Part shown: piece after piece, positions 52,977 through 61,685 of the stretch
Numbering within the stretch: position 1 is the stretch's first letter
How the letters are laid out: every line of letters begins with the position of its first letter
NCBI GenBank assembly: GCA_030444405.1
Contig: JARFPM010000020.1
Coordinates: forward strand, 1-64,000
DNA: 64,000 nt
Source of the DNA: Nitrospira sp.
GTDB lineage: Bacteria; Nitrospirota; Nitrospiria; Nitrospirales; Nitrospiraceae
Direction of reading: 5' to 3'
Position numbers and translations under genes: made by a program
Notes under the pieces: model-generated
What the model saw: only the letters and a program-made list of their open reading frames with translations
The model's database searches: none
Told to the model about the DNA's origin: nothing

Positions 52977-54233
52977 ATGGCACAAGACCAACCCATCAAG
53001 ACGCTTGTGATTGCATTGGTCGGTGACGCGGCGTCGGCGGTCTATTCAATCAACAGGCTCAACCCGGACACGTTGTGTTTCGTGTTGCCTGAAGGAAGCA
53101 AGGCCTTGGTGGAGTCGGACGTCCAGCCGAAGATCCAACAGATGCCGAGGCGGTGGGATTGGATCGTGACGGCGGACGCTACAGAGTTCCCATCCACCTA
53201 TCAGACTATCGCGCGGTCCCTACCGGATCTCTTACGGACATGGGAAATACAGCCGGGGGAGGTGGTCGTGGATCTGAGCGGAGCGACCGCGGCGATGGCG
53301 GGTGCGCTCACCTTGGTGGCGCTCCCGTGGACTTCTCGGGTGGTCGAGCTGGTTCCTGCGCGCGAAGGTTTGGAGGGTGATCGTGTCGAGTTGGGTCCCA
53401 AAACGCTCGTCTGGACTCAGACGAATCCATGGGATGAGCAGGGGACGGTGTCTCGCCGAGAAGGATGTGAGCTATTCAACCGAGGCCTGTTTCACGCCGC
53501 CGCCAAAACGTTTCACGACATAGAACAACTGGTGAGTGGTGGACAGAAGCCCTTGTATCGGGCATTGAGGGATTTAGCCGAGGGCTATGAGTTGTGGGAA
53601 CGGTTCCATTATCGCCAGGCCTGGGACAAATTAAAGACCGCCACCAAGGCCCTTGAGATGGCTTCGCTGTGGGGCGGACCTCCAGGGCTGAAGCAGATAA
53701 TCTCTTTGCTCAAGGCCAACGCGAGTTTCCTCGAAAGGCTCGTGCTGGATCCGGCCGAGGTCAAAGAATTCGTGCCGTTGGATTTGTTGGCTCACGCCGA
53801 CAGAAAACTCCTCGCGGGGCGAGACCCCGAATCGGCCATGACGGCGCTTGTTCGTGCGCTGGAGGCGTTCGCGCAAGTCCGGCTCTATAAATCGCACAAG
53901 ATCAAAAGTTGGGATGTGTCGCCGGGACAGCTTCCGCAAGGCCTACAGGAAATCTGCCGCACGTGTTATCTCGAGGACATCGACGGCAAATACAAACTGC
54001 CGCTCCAAGCCCAGTTTCGTGTGCTAGCTGGACTGGGTGATCAACTGGGCCAAGCCTTTCTCAAGGAATGGCAGAAGATGAAGCCGTTGCTGGATGCGGC
54101 GAACCATGCGGTGTTGGGACATGGTTTCGAGCCCATCAAGGCTGAGCGAGTGCAGCAGTTGTATGATGTCGTAGTCCGACTCACCGGGGTGGCGGATCCT
54201 TCGCTGCCGAAGTTTCCCGCACTGCATCTCTAG
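52977..54233 (+). CDS. Solitary CARF-domain protein of the Cas02710 (TIGR02710) type
   Basis: 418 residues. The N-terminal CARF/Rossmann domain (about 8-150) has LVGDAASAVYSINRLNPD and the ligand-loop-like DLSGATAAMAGALTLVALPW, where relatives typically show a D-T/S-G-G-T-K-x-M pattern. The helical remainder resembles Cas02710/Csm6-like proteins. Near the C-terminus AANHAVLGHG occupies the place of a HEPN R-x4-6-H motif, but the Arg position is Ala. No cas genes or CRISPR array lie in the window. If active it would respond to a cyclic nucleotide; the ribonuclease function may be lost. Confidence 0.75.
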   Translation: MAQDQPIKTLVIALVGDAASAVYSINRLNPDTLCFVLPEGSKALVESDVQPKIQQMPRRWDWIVTADATEFPSTYQTIARSLPDLLRTWEIQPGEVVVDLSGATAAMAGALTLVALPWTSRVVELVPAREGLEGDRVELGPKTLVWTQTNPWDEQGTVSRREGCELFNRGLFHAAAKTFHDIEQLVSGGQKPLYRALRDLAEGYELWERFHYRQAWDKLKTATKALEMASLWGGPPGLKQIISLLKANASFLERLVLDPAEVKEFVPLDLLAHADRKLLAGRDPESAMTALVRALEAFAQVRLYKSHKIKSWDVSPGQLPQGLQEICRTCYLEDIDGKYKLPLQAQFRVLAGLGDQLGQAFLKEWQKMKPLLDAANHAVLGHGFEPIKAERVQQLYDVVVRLTGVADPSLPKFPALHL

Positions 54234-54318
54234 TGCCACCGTTCGCGAAACGTGATGTTCGGTCATCTCATCAAGCGACTTTGAAGAGTAACCGTTCACG
54301 GGATACGAGTTTGAACGC

Positions 54319-54765
54319 ATGCGAGATACGCTTCACGAACGGCGAAATACGATCGAGGTGAAAATTTACTACGAAGACACCGACTGCGGCGGGGTCGTCT
54401 ACTACGCCAACTATCTGAGGTATTTTGAGCGGGCGCGGACCCACTATCTCGAAGATCGGGGACTGTCGGTGGCAGGGCTCATGTACGAAGGAACGGTGTT
54501 TGTCGTCGTGCATGCAGAGGTAAATTATCGGTCGCCCGCCCGCTATGGCGACACGTTGGTCATCGAGACGGTCGTCTCCGACATGACGGCTGCGTCGTTC
54601 ACCTTCGCCCATGTGGTCAAGGACAAAGTCAGTGGGCGTGTCGTGGCCGAAGGGTCGGCCAGACTAGCGGCGACGGACGGCAACGGCAAGGTGAAGCGCC
54701 TGGACAAGGTAACTGTCGCTGCGATACAGTCGGAGGGGCATTCTGCCGAGAGACGTCATGCGTAA
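54319..54765 (+). CDS. ybgC: YbgC/FadM-type acyl-CoA thioesterase
   Basis: 148 residues with a single hotdog fold. YYEDTDCGGVVYYANYLRYFERAR contains the catalytic Asp and the HxxYxxY-like region (Val-Val-Tyr-Tyr in this member). It hydrolyses short or medium acyl-CoA or acyl-ACP. Members are often linked with tol-pal genes, but here it is next to a protoglobin gene. ATG 54319 lacks a clear ribosome binding site. The last 20 residues are polar and extend beyond the fold. Confidence 0.9.
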   Translation: MRDTLHERRNTIEVKIYYEDTDCGGVVYYANYLRYFERARTHYLEDRGLSVAGLMYEGTVFVVVHAEVNYRSPARYGDTLVIETVVSDMTAASFTFAHVVKDKVSGRVVAEGSARLAATDGNGKVKRLDKVTVAAIQSEGHSAERRHA

Positions 54766-54963
54766 TGTGCAGTGCGTGGAGCCGGCGGCCGTTCGCTGTT
54801 TTCTGCAAGGGACGAACCACGGTTCACAAACTGCGCCCTGTCCGGCAATCGTCCAATAACCAGCGCGGCGCCTGGATCTAGCGGCTGCTCTCAGCCAGCG
54901 CGTTGTCGCCATGCCCTGATTTGTGAGAGCGGCCATCGCAACAAGATGAAAGGAGTGTCCCTT

Positions 54964-55557
54964 ATGAGCCAGCAGATTCCCGGATATACCTATGGCACCT
55001 CGGCGGTCGCGAAGTCACCGGTGAGCCTTGCCGATTTCGAGTTGATGAAGAAGAGCGCGTTATTCGGCGAGGAGGACGTGAAGTATTTACGTCTCTCGCA
55101 CGATGTGGTGAAGGACCAGGTGGAAGCCATTTTGGACGTGTGGTACGGCTTCGTCGGATCCCAGCCGCATCTGCTCCAATCGTTTCTCGGTAAAAGTGAC
55201 GGCAAGCCGCTCGGTGATTACTTGGGCGGGGTGCGCAAGCGGTTCGGCCAGTGGATTCTCGACACGGCCCGTGCGGAATACGATCAGAAGTGGCTCGATT
55301 ATCAACATGAGATCGGTTTGCGCCATCATCGTACGAAGAAGAACCAGACGGACGGGGCGGCGGCGTCAGCGGCGATCGTGCCGTTTCGCGATCTCTTTGC
55401 GCTCATTTTCCCAGTGACCGTTACATTGAAGCCCTTTCTCGCGAAGAAGGGCCACTCGGCCGAGGAAGTTGAGAAGATGTATGCGGCATGGGTCAAGTCC
55501 TGCCTGCTCCAGATCACGCTCTGGAGCCACCCCTACGTCAAAGCCGGCGATTTCTAA
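54964..55557 (+). CDS. Protoglobin
   Basis: 197 residues from ATG 54964 (AAAGGAG eight bases upstream; ATG 54946 is in frame). The fold matches protoglobin/globin-coupled sensor heme domains: DVKYLRLSHDVVKDQVEAILDVWYGFVGSQPHLL, the proximal-His region WLDYQHEIGLRHH, and PFRDLFALIFPVTVTLKPFL. No signalling domain is attached. It likely binds O2, NO or CO in the cytoplasm. It is followed by a hairpin with a T-run. Confidence 0.9.
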   Translation: MSQQIPGYTYGTSAVAKSPVSLADFELMKKSALFGEEDVKYLRLSHDVVKDQVEAILDVWYGFVGSQPHLLQSFLGKSDGKPLGDYLGGVRKRFGQWILDTARAEYDQKWLDYQHEIGLRHHRTKKNQTDGAAASAAIVPFRDLFALIFPVTVTLKPFLAKKGHSAEEVEKMYAAWVKSCLLQITLWSHPYVKAGDF

Positions 55558-55577
55558 TCAGGCATTGAGTCGAATTC

Positions 55578-55640
55578 GGGGACATTCTAATCGAGACCGA
55601 GGATGCACTCGGTGCGATCTGGGATGTCCCCATTCTTTTT
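55578..55640 (+). terminator. Two-level hairpin terminator after protoglobin
   Basis: GGGGACAT (55578-55585) pairs with ATGTCCCC (55624-55631), enclosing an inner stem ACCGAG / CTCGGT (55596-55601 / 55608-55613). ATTCTTTTT follows immediately. It fits a Rho-independent terminator. Confidence 0.75.
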
Positions 55641-55714
55641 GTTGCCCGTGATTTCTCCCGAGCGCATTTCTGGCTGCAACGCCGGGACCATGTCCCTTCC
55701 CGGAGCGCGCAACA

Positions 55715-55954
55715 GTGGGTAACGAATGGCTGCCGCGAATTTGGAGGGAGTGGAAAACGGGATGGATGATGTTCCGGAATGAAGAAAACCTCAAGTGGAG
55801 AGGCGTTCTGGATTGGGCGGTGCACTCGTCAACCGAGTGGGTGGCCAAGATTGGGTTTGAAGCCGGTTACAACCGCGTGACCAATCGAGCCGCTCGTTCC
55901 GCAGACACCGCGGACATCTCCGGGGTCGTCCGGTTGGGGATCGTGGCTCGCTGA
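55715..55954 (+). pseudogene. Possible outer-membrane-protein C-terminal fragment
   Basis: An open frame of 79 codons from GTG 55715 without a good ribosome binding site. The translation LDWAVHSSTEWVAKIGFEAGYNRVTNRAARS and the ending ISGVVRLGIVAR alternate aromatic and polar residues like the last strands of a beta-barrel, but no signal peptide or body precedes it. It could be a gene remnant or a short unrecognised protein. It is convergent with the OmpA gene, one base between stops. Confidence 0.35.
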
Positions 55955-55955
55955 G

Positions 55956-57686
55956 TCAACGATGGGTCACCGGTTGAGTGGAGAATCCCTGGAGTTTCTT
56001 GCCGACTTGCGTTTTCACATCGCCGTAATTGGCGCCCGATTCTGACCACTGCGTAATCACGATTTCCATTCGCCGGTTCTTACTCCGGCCTTTTTCGGTG
56101 TCATTGGCGGCAATAGGTTTGGTATCTGCGTACCCCACGGCTTTGACTCGATCGGCCTCAAGCCCTCCGTTGACCAGTGCCTGAATGGCATGTTCGGCCC
56201 GTGCTCGGGAGAGTTCGATGTTATCTCGAAAGCCCTTCCGAGGGTCGTTTCGGACCGGCGTGTTGTCGGTATGCCCGGCAACCTCCACGCTCTCGTAACG
56301 GAATCCGTGCAAGACGGCTCCGACCCGCTCGAGCAACGAGGTGCCTCCTAAGGTAACAGTGGCATCGCCTGCGGGGAATAACTCACCAGTTGCAAACGCG
56401 AGGGTCAGCCGATTTCCTCGCTGCCTCAAGCTCGCACTGCCCTTCTTGAGTTCGGGCTGCAATAGGCTCGCAAGTCTCTCACTCATCTTGCTGAGGTCGC
56501 TGCTTAATGAGGTTTCTGCGTCGTCTGCAACTGCGGGGCTGGCCGGGAGCAGGCTGGTCACGGCTAGATTCTGATCGATTGATTGAAGAGGAAGCGTGTT
56601 CTTGTCGGGAGAGCTCTCCTCTTGAGCAGGAGCCGACTCGGCCTGCTTGGACGAATTGCGCTCGAGGTCCGCCAGCAGCTGCTTCGTGCGTGCGAGTTCC
56701 GCGTCCCTCGCCATGAGTTGGGGGTTGAGATCTGCCAACTTTTGTGTGACTTGTTTGAGGTCGTCCTTGACCTGCGCCAGTTCTTGCTCTTTCTTCGCCG
56801 TCTGTAGTTCTGCATCGGCTGCCCGGCGTCTGGCCTGAGCCAGCTCCTGCTCTTTCCCCGCCGCCAGCTGTTGTTCTGTTTCGGCCATGCGCCGCTTGGC
56901 CTGTGATAGTTCCTGCTCTTTCCCTGCCGCCATTTGCTGCTCGACTTCGGCTGCCCGCCGTTTGGCCTGAGCCAGCTCCTGCTCTTTCCCGGCCATTTGT
57001 TGTTCGACTTCGGCGACACGCCGCTTGGCCTGCACCAGTTCCTGCTCTTTCCTCACCGTCTGTTGTTCTGCGTCGGCTGCGCGGCGCTTGGCCTGACCCA
57101 ATTCTTGTTCTCTGCCTGTCGTCTGTTGTTCTGCTTCAGCCGTGCGCCGTTTGGCCTGAGCCAGCTCCTGCTCTTTCCCGGCCATTTGTTGTTCGACTTC
57201 GGCGACACGCCGCTTGGCCTGCACCAGTTCCTGCTCTTTCCTCACCGTCTGTTGTTCTGCATCAGCTGCGCGGCGCTTGGCCTGACCCAATTCTTGCCCT
57301 TTCCCGGCCGCCGCCAGCTGTTGTTCGACTTCGACGACACGCCGCTTGGCCTGGTTGAGTTCCTCAGTTTGCGACGCAAGATCTTCTCGAAGCTTCTTGG
57401 AATTCTCGTGGGCGTTGGATCTCAGGGCTGCGATCTCATTATCCTTGGCATGGAGCTGGAGAACGAGCTCACCGATCCGTCGCTTTGCATTCTCCAGATT
57501 ACCGCTGGCAAGTTGTCGCTCAAGCTCATCGATTCTTTGCTTGGCTTGCTGGAGACTGTTTCTCATCACGCTCAATTCTTCTTGCGGCGACTGGCCGTCT
57601 GAATCTCCGACGGCCATAGAAGCCGGCACGTTTCCACATAACATGGCGATGAATACGAGAGCGAAGGCGGATAACTTGATGATCAT
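55956..57686 (-). CDS. OmpA-family protein with long repetitive coiled coil
   Basis: 576 residues. The signal peptide is MIIKLSAFALVFIAMLCGNVPASMA. Residues about 30-340 form a coiled coil built of 21-residue (three-heptad) units such as KEQELVQAKRRVAEVEQQMAG. After a linker, residues about 455-555 are an OmpA peptidoglycan-binding domain: VAGHTDNTPVRNDPRKGFRDNIELSRARAEH, then ADTKPIAANDTEKGRSKNRRMEIVI. It is probably anchored to peptidoglycan with the rod spanning the periplasm. Part of the coil arose by a 189-bp duplication. Confidence 0.9.
   Translation of the reverse strand: MIIKLSAFALVFIAMLCGNVPASMAVGDSDGQSPQEELSVMRNSLQQAKQRIDELERQLASGNLENAKRRIGELVLQLHAKDNEIAALRSNAHENSKKLREDLASQTEELNQAKRRVVEVEQQLAAAGKGQELGQAKRRAADAEQQTVRKEQELVQAKRRVAEVEQQMAGKEQELAQAKRRTAEAEQQTTGREQELGQAKRRAADAEQQTVRKEQELVQAKRRVAEVEQQMAGKEQELAQAKRRAAEVEQQMAAGKEQELSQAKRRMAETEQQLAAGKEQELAQARRRAADAELQTAKKEQELAQVKDDLKQVTQKLADLNPQLMARDAELARTKQLLADLERNSSKQAESAPAQEESSPDKNTLPLQSIDQNLAVTSLLPASPAVADDAETSLSSDLSKMSERLASLLQPELKKGSASLRQRGNRLTLAFATGELFPAGDATVTLGGTSLLERVGAVLHGFRYESVEVAGHTDNTPVRNDPRKGFRDNIELSRARAEHAIQALVNGGLEADRVKAVGYADTKPIAANDTEKGRSKNRRMEIVITQWSESGANYGDVKTQVGKKLQGFSTQPVTHR
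56960..57107 (-). repeat. Coiled-coil coding repeat, 189-bp period, copy 1
   Basis: This segment is almost identical to 57149-57296, offset by exactly 189 bases (63 codons, three 21-residue units). Only a few substitutions separate them (for example GCGTCGGCTGC versus GCATCAGCTGC), so the duplication appears recent. Confidence 0.8.
57149..57296 (-). repeat. Coiled-coil coding repeat, 189-bp period, copy 2
   Basis: Partner of 56960-57107. Less similar 63-bp units flank both copies. Confidence 0.8.
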
Positions 57687-58010
57687 GTCTCACCCACAAG
57701 TAGAGGAGGTGCAAAGGTCAAGAACGGATGGGCGCTCTACCAACGAATTGCAACACACTCATGTGTACAGAATTCCGCTCACGAAGCGGCGGAAGTACCT
57801 GAGTTGAACCCTAAACCGATGTCGGCGCTTTCCCTCTTCATGAATGGAAAGAGGAAAAGCGATCCTATCGCCTTCCTGATTCACTTTGCAACGGGGCAGT
57901 GAAGCCGTTCACGATCGCGGTGGTGGTCGTCCACAGTCTGCTGGATGTCACCCGCGACGGCAGGCGAGGGCGGATATGGTGACGAATCGAATGGGTGAGC
58001 CGCTACCGCA
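57687..58010. other. Intergenic region upstream of the OmpA gene
   Basis: 324 bases. It holds a small palindrome ACACACTCATGTGT near 57755 and a short hairpin around 57829-57855 (CTTTCC / GGAAAG). I see no gene and no clear promoter. Confidence 0.4.
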
Positions 58011-58337
58011 TTAATCGACCGGGTAGAGCGGATCTCTTCCCGAGGACCGTTTCGGTCGCTCGATGTAACTCCCCGAACAGCGATAGCCTTCCTGATTCAA
58101 GAATGGCAAAAGTAGCATGAGGAAATTCGAGTCAACTTCTACGTCGTCGGGCACCAATCGCCCGTTGTTATCGCGTGCTGCCAGCTTTAGATTGAGCAGA
58201 CAGCCTTCTCTAGTATACCCAGTTGCGGTAACAATTTTAGTCCGATCCGGCCCTCCTGCTGCCTTGTGAGTTTGGGATGCGCAGGCAACCAGGAACATCA
58301 AAGCGACGACAGTAAGTAAGAAGTAAAAGCCTTTCAT
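58011..58337 (-). CDS. Small hypothetical lipoprotein
   Basis: 108 residues from ATG 58337 (GAGGT a few bases upstream). A signal sequence (FYFLLTVVALMFLVACAS) with lipobox Cys at about residue 19 is clear. The mature part includes TATGYTREGCLLNLKLAARDNN and NQEGYRCSGSYIE with two Cys that could form a disulfide. No family recognised. Probably a periplasmic lipid-anchored protein. Confidence 0.75.
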   Translation of the reverse strand: MKGFYFLLTVVALMFLVACASQTHKAAGGPDRTKIVTATGYTREGCLLNLKLAARDNNGRLVPDDVEVDSNFLMLLLPFLNQEGYRCSGSYIERPKRSSGRDPLYPVD

Positions 58338-58343
58338 TACCAC

Positions 58344-58908
58344 CTCGAAAATCTCTTAATACCCACCGGATTGGTGATTTCAACGTGCGAAGATCACAGA
58401 ATTTGGAGATTGTCGGAGAAATGCAAGAAGGGTGTCAAGAAACCGGCGGAGAGGTCTGGATTTTAAGGAGCTTCATCATGCATTGCATGGAGCTTGAAAC
58501 GCACGGGGACAACGCCTCAAATCCTGGTCCCCACCTTCTGTGGATAACCTTGTGAACAAGTCGGTTCCTGTGCCAAATCACGCACAAATGACATGTCTAT
58601 TTATCAAACTGCCTACTTTTTAGGCGTCCGCACCGTATCGGAAGAGCCACAACTAATAGTGGTCCTATCATTCTTCTAGAAGTTTTTCGCGCATTCCTAG
58701 CAGTGCCCGCCCAGCATCAAAAAACAAGCCTTACCAGCGTCGCTGGTCAGACGGCCAGGTGCATGGCTATCCACAGCCACAAGGATTTTCTGTGGATGGC
58801 AGACTAATTGACACGTCTAGAGCGCTGTTTGTCATCTGTCAAGAGCCGGTCGGAAAAGAAAGGAGCCTCGTCGGTGAAGAAGGCAGGGCCAAATGGCTGC
58901 GAGCGGTA
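58344..58908. other. Long intergenic region with DnaA-box-like sites
   Basis: About 565 bases without a supported gene. A perfect DnaA box (TTATCCACA on the minus strand) lies at 58539-58547, an 8/9 match at 58767-58775 and a 7/9 match at 58791-58799. The last two also form an inverted repeat (GCTATCCACAG / CTGTGGATGGC). No dnaA, dnaN or gidA gene is in the window. Confidence 0.45.
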
Positions 58909-59085
58909 CTACTTTTTTCGGTAAACATTGAGCCCGACCTTCTCTTGCCGATTCGGAATGGTCACGTTCCCTTCAGTGGAAGCAATGATGACAGTCTTGC
59001 CCGTTGAAGAGGGACCGAACTCCTTGGAGAGGTCTACTTTAATCGTCAACACAGACCCCTCGATGCTCATCTCAACGTTTTTCAT
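58909..59085 (-). CDS. 58-residue hypothetical protein
   Basis: ATG 59085 follows AAAGGACGCGATC. The product begins MKNVEMSIEGSVLTIKVDLS and continues KEFGPSSTGKTVIIASTEG, ending GLNVYRKK. It looks like a compact beta-rich protein with alternating hydrophobic residues, no signal peptide and no Cys. Codon use and the ribosome binding site support a real gene. I do not know its function, though the pattern looks like a conserved small-protein family. Confidence 0.75.
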   Translation of the reverse strand: MKNVEMSIEGSVLTIKVDLSKEFGPSSTGKTVIIASTEGNVTIPNRQEKVGLNVYRKK

Positions 59086-59246
59086 GATCGCGTCCTTTCA
59101 TTCGCAGGAGAAGCTCCTTGGTCCTCAGCGACGATCCTATGGGACTCTGTTCACGAGGTCGCCCTATGGCTCCCCCAAGGCCGAGCCCGGATACGAGGTT
59201 CATTTGGCTCCATTGGAGGATGGACATCCTTCCTCACAGGATCAGG

Positions 59247-59708
59247 CTAGCGAGGAAAGGTGGTGCCGGCGAGTTTCTTTGCGACGCCGGGTAAGTGGTT
59301 TTGCGCATCGGCACCTTGAAAGCTGAAGGTCAACAGAAAACCAGAACACTGCGTGTATCCGGTGCCGCCGGGGCCTTTGCCGTTTCGAAAATCACCGACA
59401 ACCATGTCGCCTGCGGTACAAACCGGGAATGCCGTTCTCTTGAACGCCGGGTTCTGCAAGTACATGTCCATCATCTGTTTGATCTCCGCCGCTGTTTCGT
59501 TTTGTTTGTCGATGTGCACATACACCGACAGCACCTGACCATTGGGCCATTGCCAGGCGCAGCCCTCACCCGTTCCTCTCGCGGACTGGACTGCAGATAA
59601 TGCTGGAGATGCAAGCAGATTACAAACTTGAGCTGCCATGGGGCCTACTGCGTAGGCGGGTGATGCCCAGAGTAACCCACAGATGGCGATGAAATCTCTC
59701 AGTTTCAA
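59247..59708 (-). CDS. Hypothetical secreted protein
   Basis: 153 residues with a signal peptide (FIAICGLLWASPAYA) and four Cys in the mature part (QVCNLL, GCAWQW, PVCTAG, TQCSGF), suggesting two disulfides in the periplasm. The segment GEGCAWQWPNGQVLSVYVHID resembles DUF3558-like or beta-lactamase-inhibitor-like small secreted folds, but I cannot assign a family. It ends about 160 bases from the 58-residue gene on the same strand. Confidence 0.75.
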   Translation of the reverse strand: MKLRDFIAICGLLWASPAYAVGPMAAQVCNLLASPALSAVQSARGTGEGCAWQWPNGQVLSVYVHIDKQNETAAEIKQMMDMYLQNPAFKRTAFPVCTAGDMVVGDFRNGKGPGGTGYTQCSGFLLTFSFQGADAQNHLPGVAKKLAGTTFPR

Positions 59709-59844
59709 GGTGCGTTTCCTCGGGAAAATACATCCGGCACAAGGATCAGTACGCGCCGTGCCGCCGGCCGTTCACGTTGACGATGCAGAACGAACAGGTG
59801 AATTGTAGCCCCTGTGGTTTGCCCGTTCAATGGGCTACTCTACG

Positions 59845-60675
59845 TCAACTTAGCCTCTCGCCCGCTACCCTATGCCATTGGTAGGAAGATAGTTCCAGGA
59901 TGCCCGTTGCAATAAAGGGGGGATTGAGAAGATCAGGTTTGTTATACCGAAGCGGTTGGCCATGAAGATCGGTCATCGCACCTCCGGCCGATGAGAGAAC
60001 ACAGTGGCCTGCGGCCGTATCCCATTCTCGAGTCGGTCCAAATCTCGGGTAGATGTCCGCCGAACCTTCCGCAACCAAGCAGAACTTGAGAGAGCTTCCG
60101 ATCTGGACGGTGTCATACGTTCCGAGGGCTCGGAGAAACGCCTCCGCCTCTGCTCCTGGATGAGAACGACTGACGACGACCTTTAATTTTCGGCCTCCCT
60201 TCCGGTGCACGACGATGCGGCTGGGTCTTTCGCGGCTCGATTCCTGTCGAAATGCTCCCTTTCCTAGAACGGCGGAGTAGGTCCGGCCGAGCGCCGGAGC
60301 ATGGACAACGCCGAGAAGGGGTTCACCCCTGACGATCAAGGCGATATTGACGGTGAATTCGCCGTTCCGTTTGATGAATTCTTTTGTCCCATCCAGGGGA
60401 TCGACTAACCAATACGTTTCCCATCTCTGGCGCTCTGAGTAAGGAATCGATTCTGACTCTTCGGAAAGCACCGGCACCATCGGCGTCAACTCCTGCAATC
60501 CGGCGAGGATCACACGATGGGCCGCCAAGTCGGCGCGGGTCACGGGAGAGACGTCTTCCTTGAGCCTTACGTCCAATTCTCCCTCGTTGTACAGAGCCAT
60601 AATCGCCAGACCCGCTTCCTTCGCCAGTGAAACGATAGCCTCCAACGGTGGGTTTGAAGCTGAATCTACCGTCAT
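59845..60675 (-). CDS. cysQ: 3'(2'),5'-bisphosphate nucleotidase CysQ
   Basis: 276 residues of the IMPase superfamily, CysQ branch. Metal motifs: LSEESESIPYSER, WLVDPLDGTKEFIKRNGEFTVNIALI and REWDTAAGHCVLSSAGG. The KEFIKRNGEFTVNIA form separates it from SuhB. It converts adenosine 3',5'-bisphosphate to AMP in sulfur metabolism. ATG 60675 gives a full-length product. Confidence 0.93.
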   Translation of the reverse strand: MTVDSASNPPLEAIVSLAKEAGLAIMALYNEGELDVRLKEDVSPVTRADLAAHRVILAGLQELTPMVPVLSEESESIPYSERQRWETYWLVDPLDGTKEFIKRNGEFTVNIALIVRGEPLLGVVHAPALGRTYSAVLGKGAFRQESSRERPSRIVVHRKGGRKLKVVVSRSHPGAEAEAFLRALGTYDTVQIGSSLKFCLVAEGSADIYPRFGPTREWDTAAGHCVLSSAGGAMTDLHGQPLRYNKPDLLNPPFIATGILELSSYQWHRVAGERLS

Positions 60676-60848
60676 GGCGCGTTCATCCTCACTGAGGGGC
60701 GATTGTCCAGCCTGCAGAGGTAGCGGTGACCCACCACTCTGGTTCTGACCATCGAACCTTTTCTTTCCCTATGCCGGTTCCATCGATATGGCATATTCTT
60801 GATCTTCATTTCGGGACGCGAGAAAACCATAGAATTCTTTCTATCCTT

Positions 60849-61685
60849 TTAGGGTCCAGGGGGCCTCGCTGCTGCCGGCACGGTTACCATACTTACTTTC
60901 AGTGGATCAACATACAGCGCCCTAAGGTATTGGATTGGCGATGAAGAGCGCAAGCTTACTGCACGGCTATGCCGGCCTTGATGAAGAGGCAGACGCCTAT
61001 TGTTGTATGGAATCAAGGTGACGGTTTCGATCCGACGTTCGTTGCTGCGCCCGTCGGTTACACGTAGGATGACCTCATGCCGCAGTGGTCCCCAGCTCTC
61101 AAACGTGACATGGATAGCTGAATTTCGCTCCGTACGAGGCACGATTAAACCTTCCCCGGATTCAATATCGTAGCCCTTCACCCGCCGATAGCCACTGGCA
61201 GGGATGTAGTCGTAGGCAAGCGCTTGACTATTGGTTGCCCAATGGAATGCCATCACGTCTCCTTCCGTGATGACGTCGATCTCTCGCACGGCCATCGAGG
61301 CAAGATCCAATATGCCCACCAGATTGTGATGTCCCGCAGTGGAAAACGCTGCATACCGTCCGTCCGGTGAAACGCAAACCAGCTCAAATCGCTGTGGGTG
61401 GTAAAAAAGACCAGGCGCCAGGGTCGATTCAGTCGGCAAACTTTGAAGGAGAAGTTGAGAGGGTGTTGTCCGATTGGAGGGAATCACCAGGATGGCTTGT
61501 CGGTCGGGCGCCAGACGCACGGTCGGATATGCGGATATGGGCTGCCCACCGCAGGCCAGTAAGAGGCCCCCGATTACAAAAAGTCCCAGCGTGGAACATC
61601 GGTCACGACCGGCACTGACCCGCGTATCGGTCTCAGAGTCCTGGAATCGGTTGCTCGGTCGCTCCGGCCCAGAAGTAATTGTCAT
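60849..61685 (-). CDS. Putative lipoprotein with beta-propeller-like repeats
   Basis: 278 residues from ATG 61685, preceded by AAGGA and overlapping the end of the amidase gene by 53 bases. A hydrophobic segment (TLGLFVIGGLLLACGG) contains a possible lipobox Cys at about residue 44, rather far from the start. The mature region has propeller-like strands (VSPDGRYAAFSTAGHHNLVGIL, FHWATNSQALAYDYI). The last 40 residues are basic and Pro-rich. The start is uncertain and function unknown. Confidence 0.65.
   Translation of the reverse strand: MTITSGPERPSNRFQDSETDTRVSAGRDRCSTLGLFVIGGLLLACGGQPISAYPTVRLAPDRQAILVIPSNRTTPSQLLLQSLPTESTLAPGLFYHPQRFELVCVSPDGRYAAFSTAGHHNLVGILDLASMAVREIDVITEGDVMAFHWATNSQALAYDYIPASGYRRVKGYDIESGEGLIVPRTERNSAIHVTFESWGPLRHEVILRVTDGRSNERRIETVTLIPYNNRRLPLHQGRHSRAVSLRSSSPIQYLRALYVDPLKVSMVTVPAAARPPGP

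Noticed and set aside
52977-54233. CARF protein as evidence for a local CRISPR system
   Set aside because: No repeat-spacer array or cas gene was seen anywhere in the window; neighbours are housekeeping genes.
54772-54963. N-terminal extension of protoglobin
   Set aside because: The in-frame extension lacks homology and a ribosome binding site, while ATG 54964 has AAAGGAG at proper spacing.
56810-57370. Regularly spaced repeats as a possible CRISPR array
   Set aside because: The period is 63 bases with no unique spacers, and the repeats encode in-frame heptads of the OmpA coiled coil.
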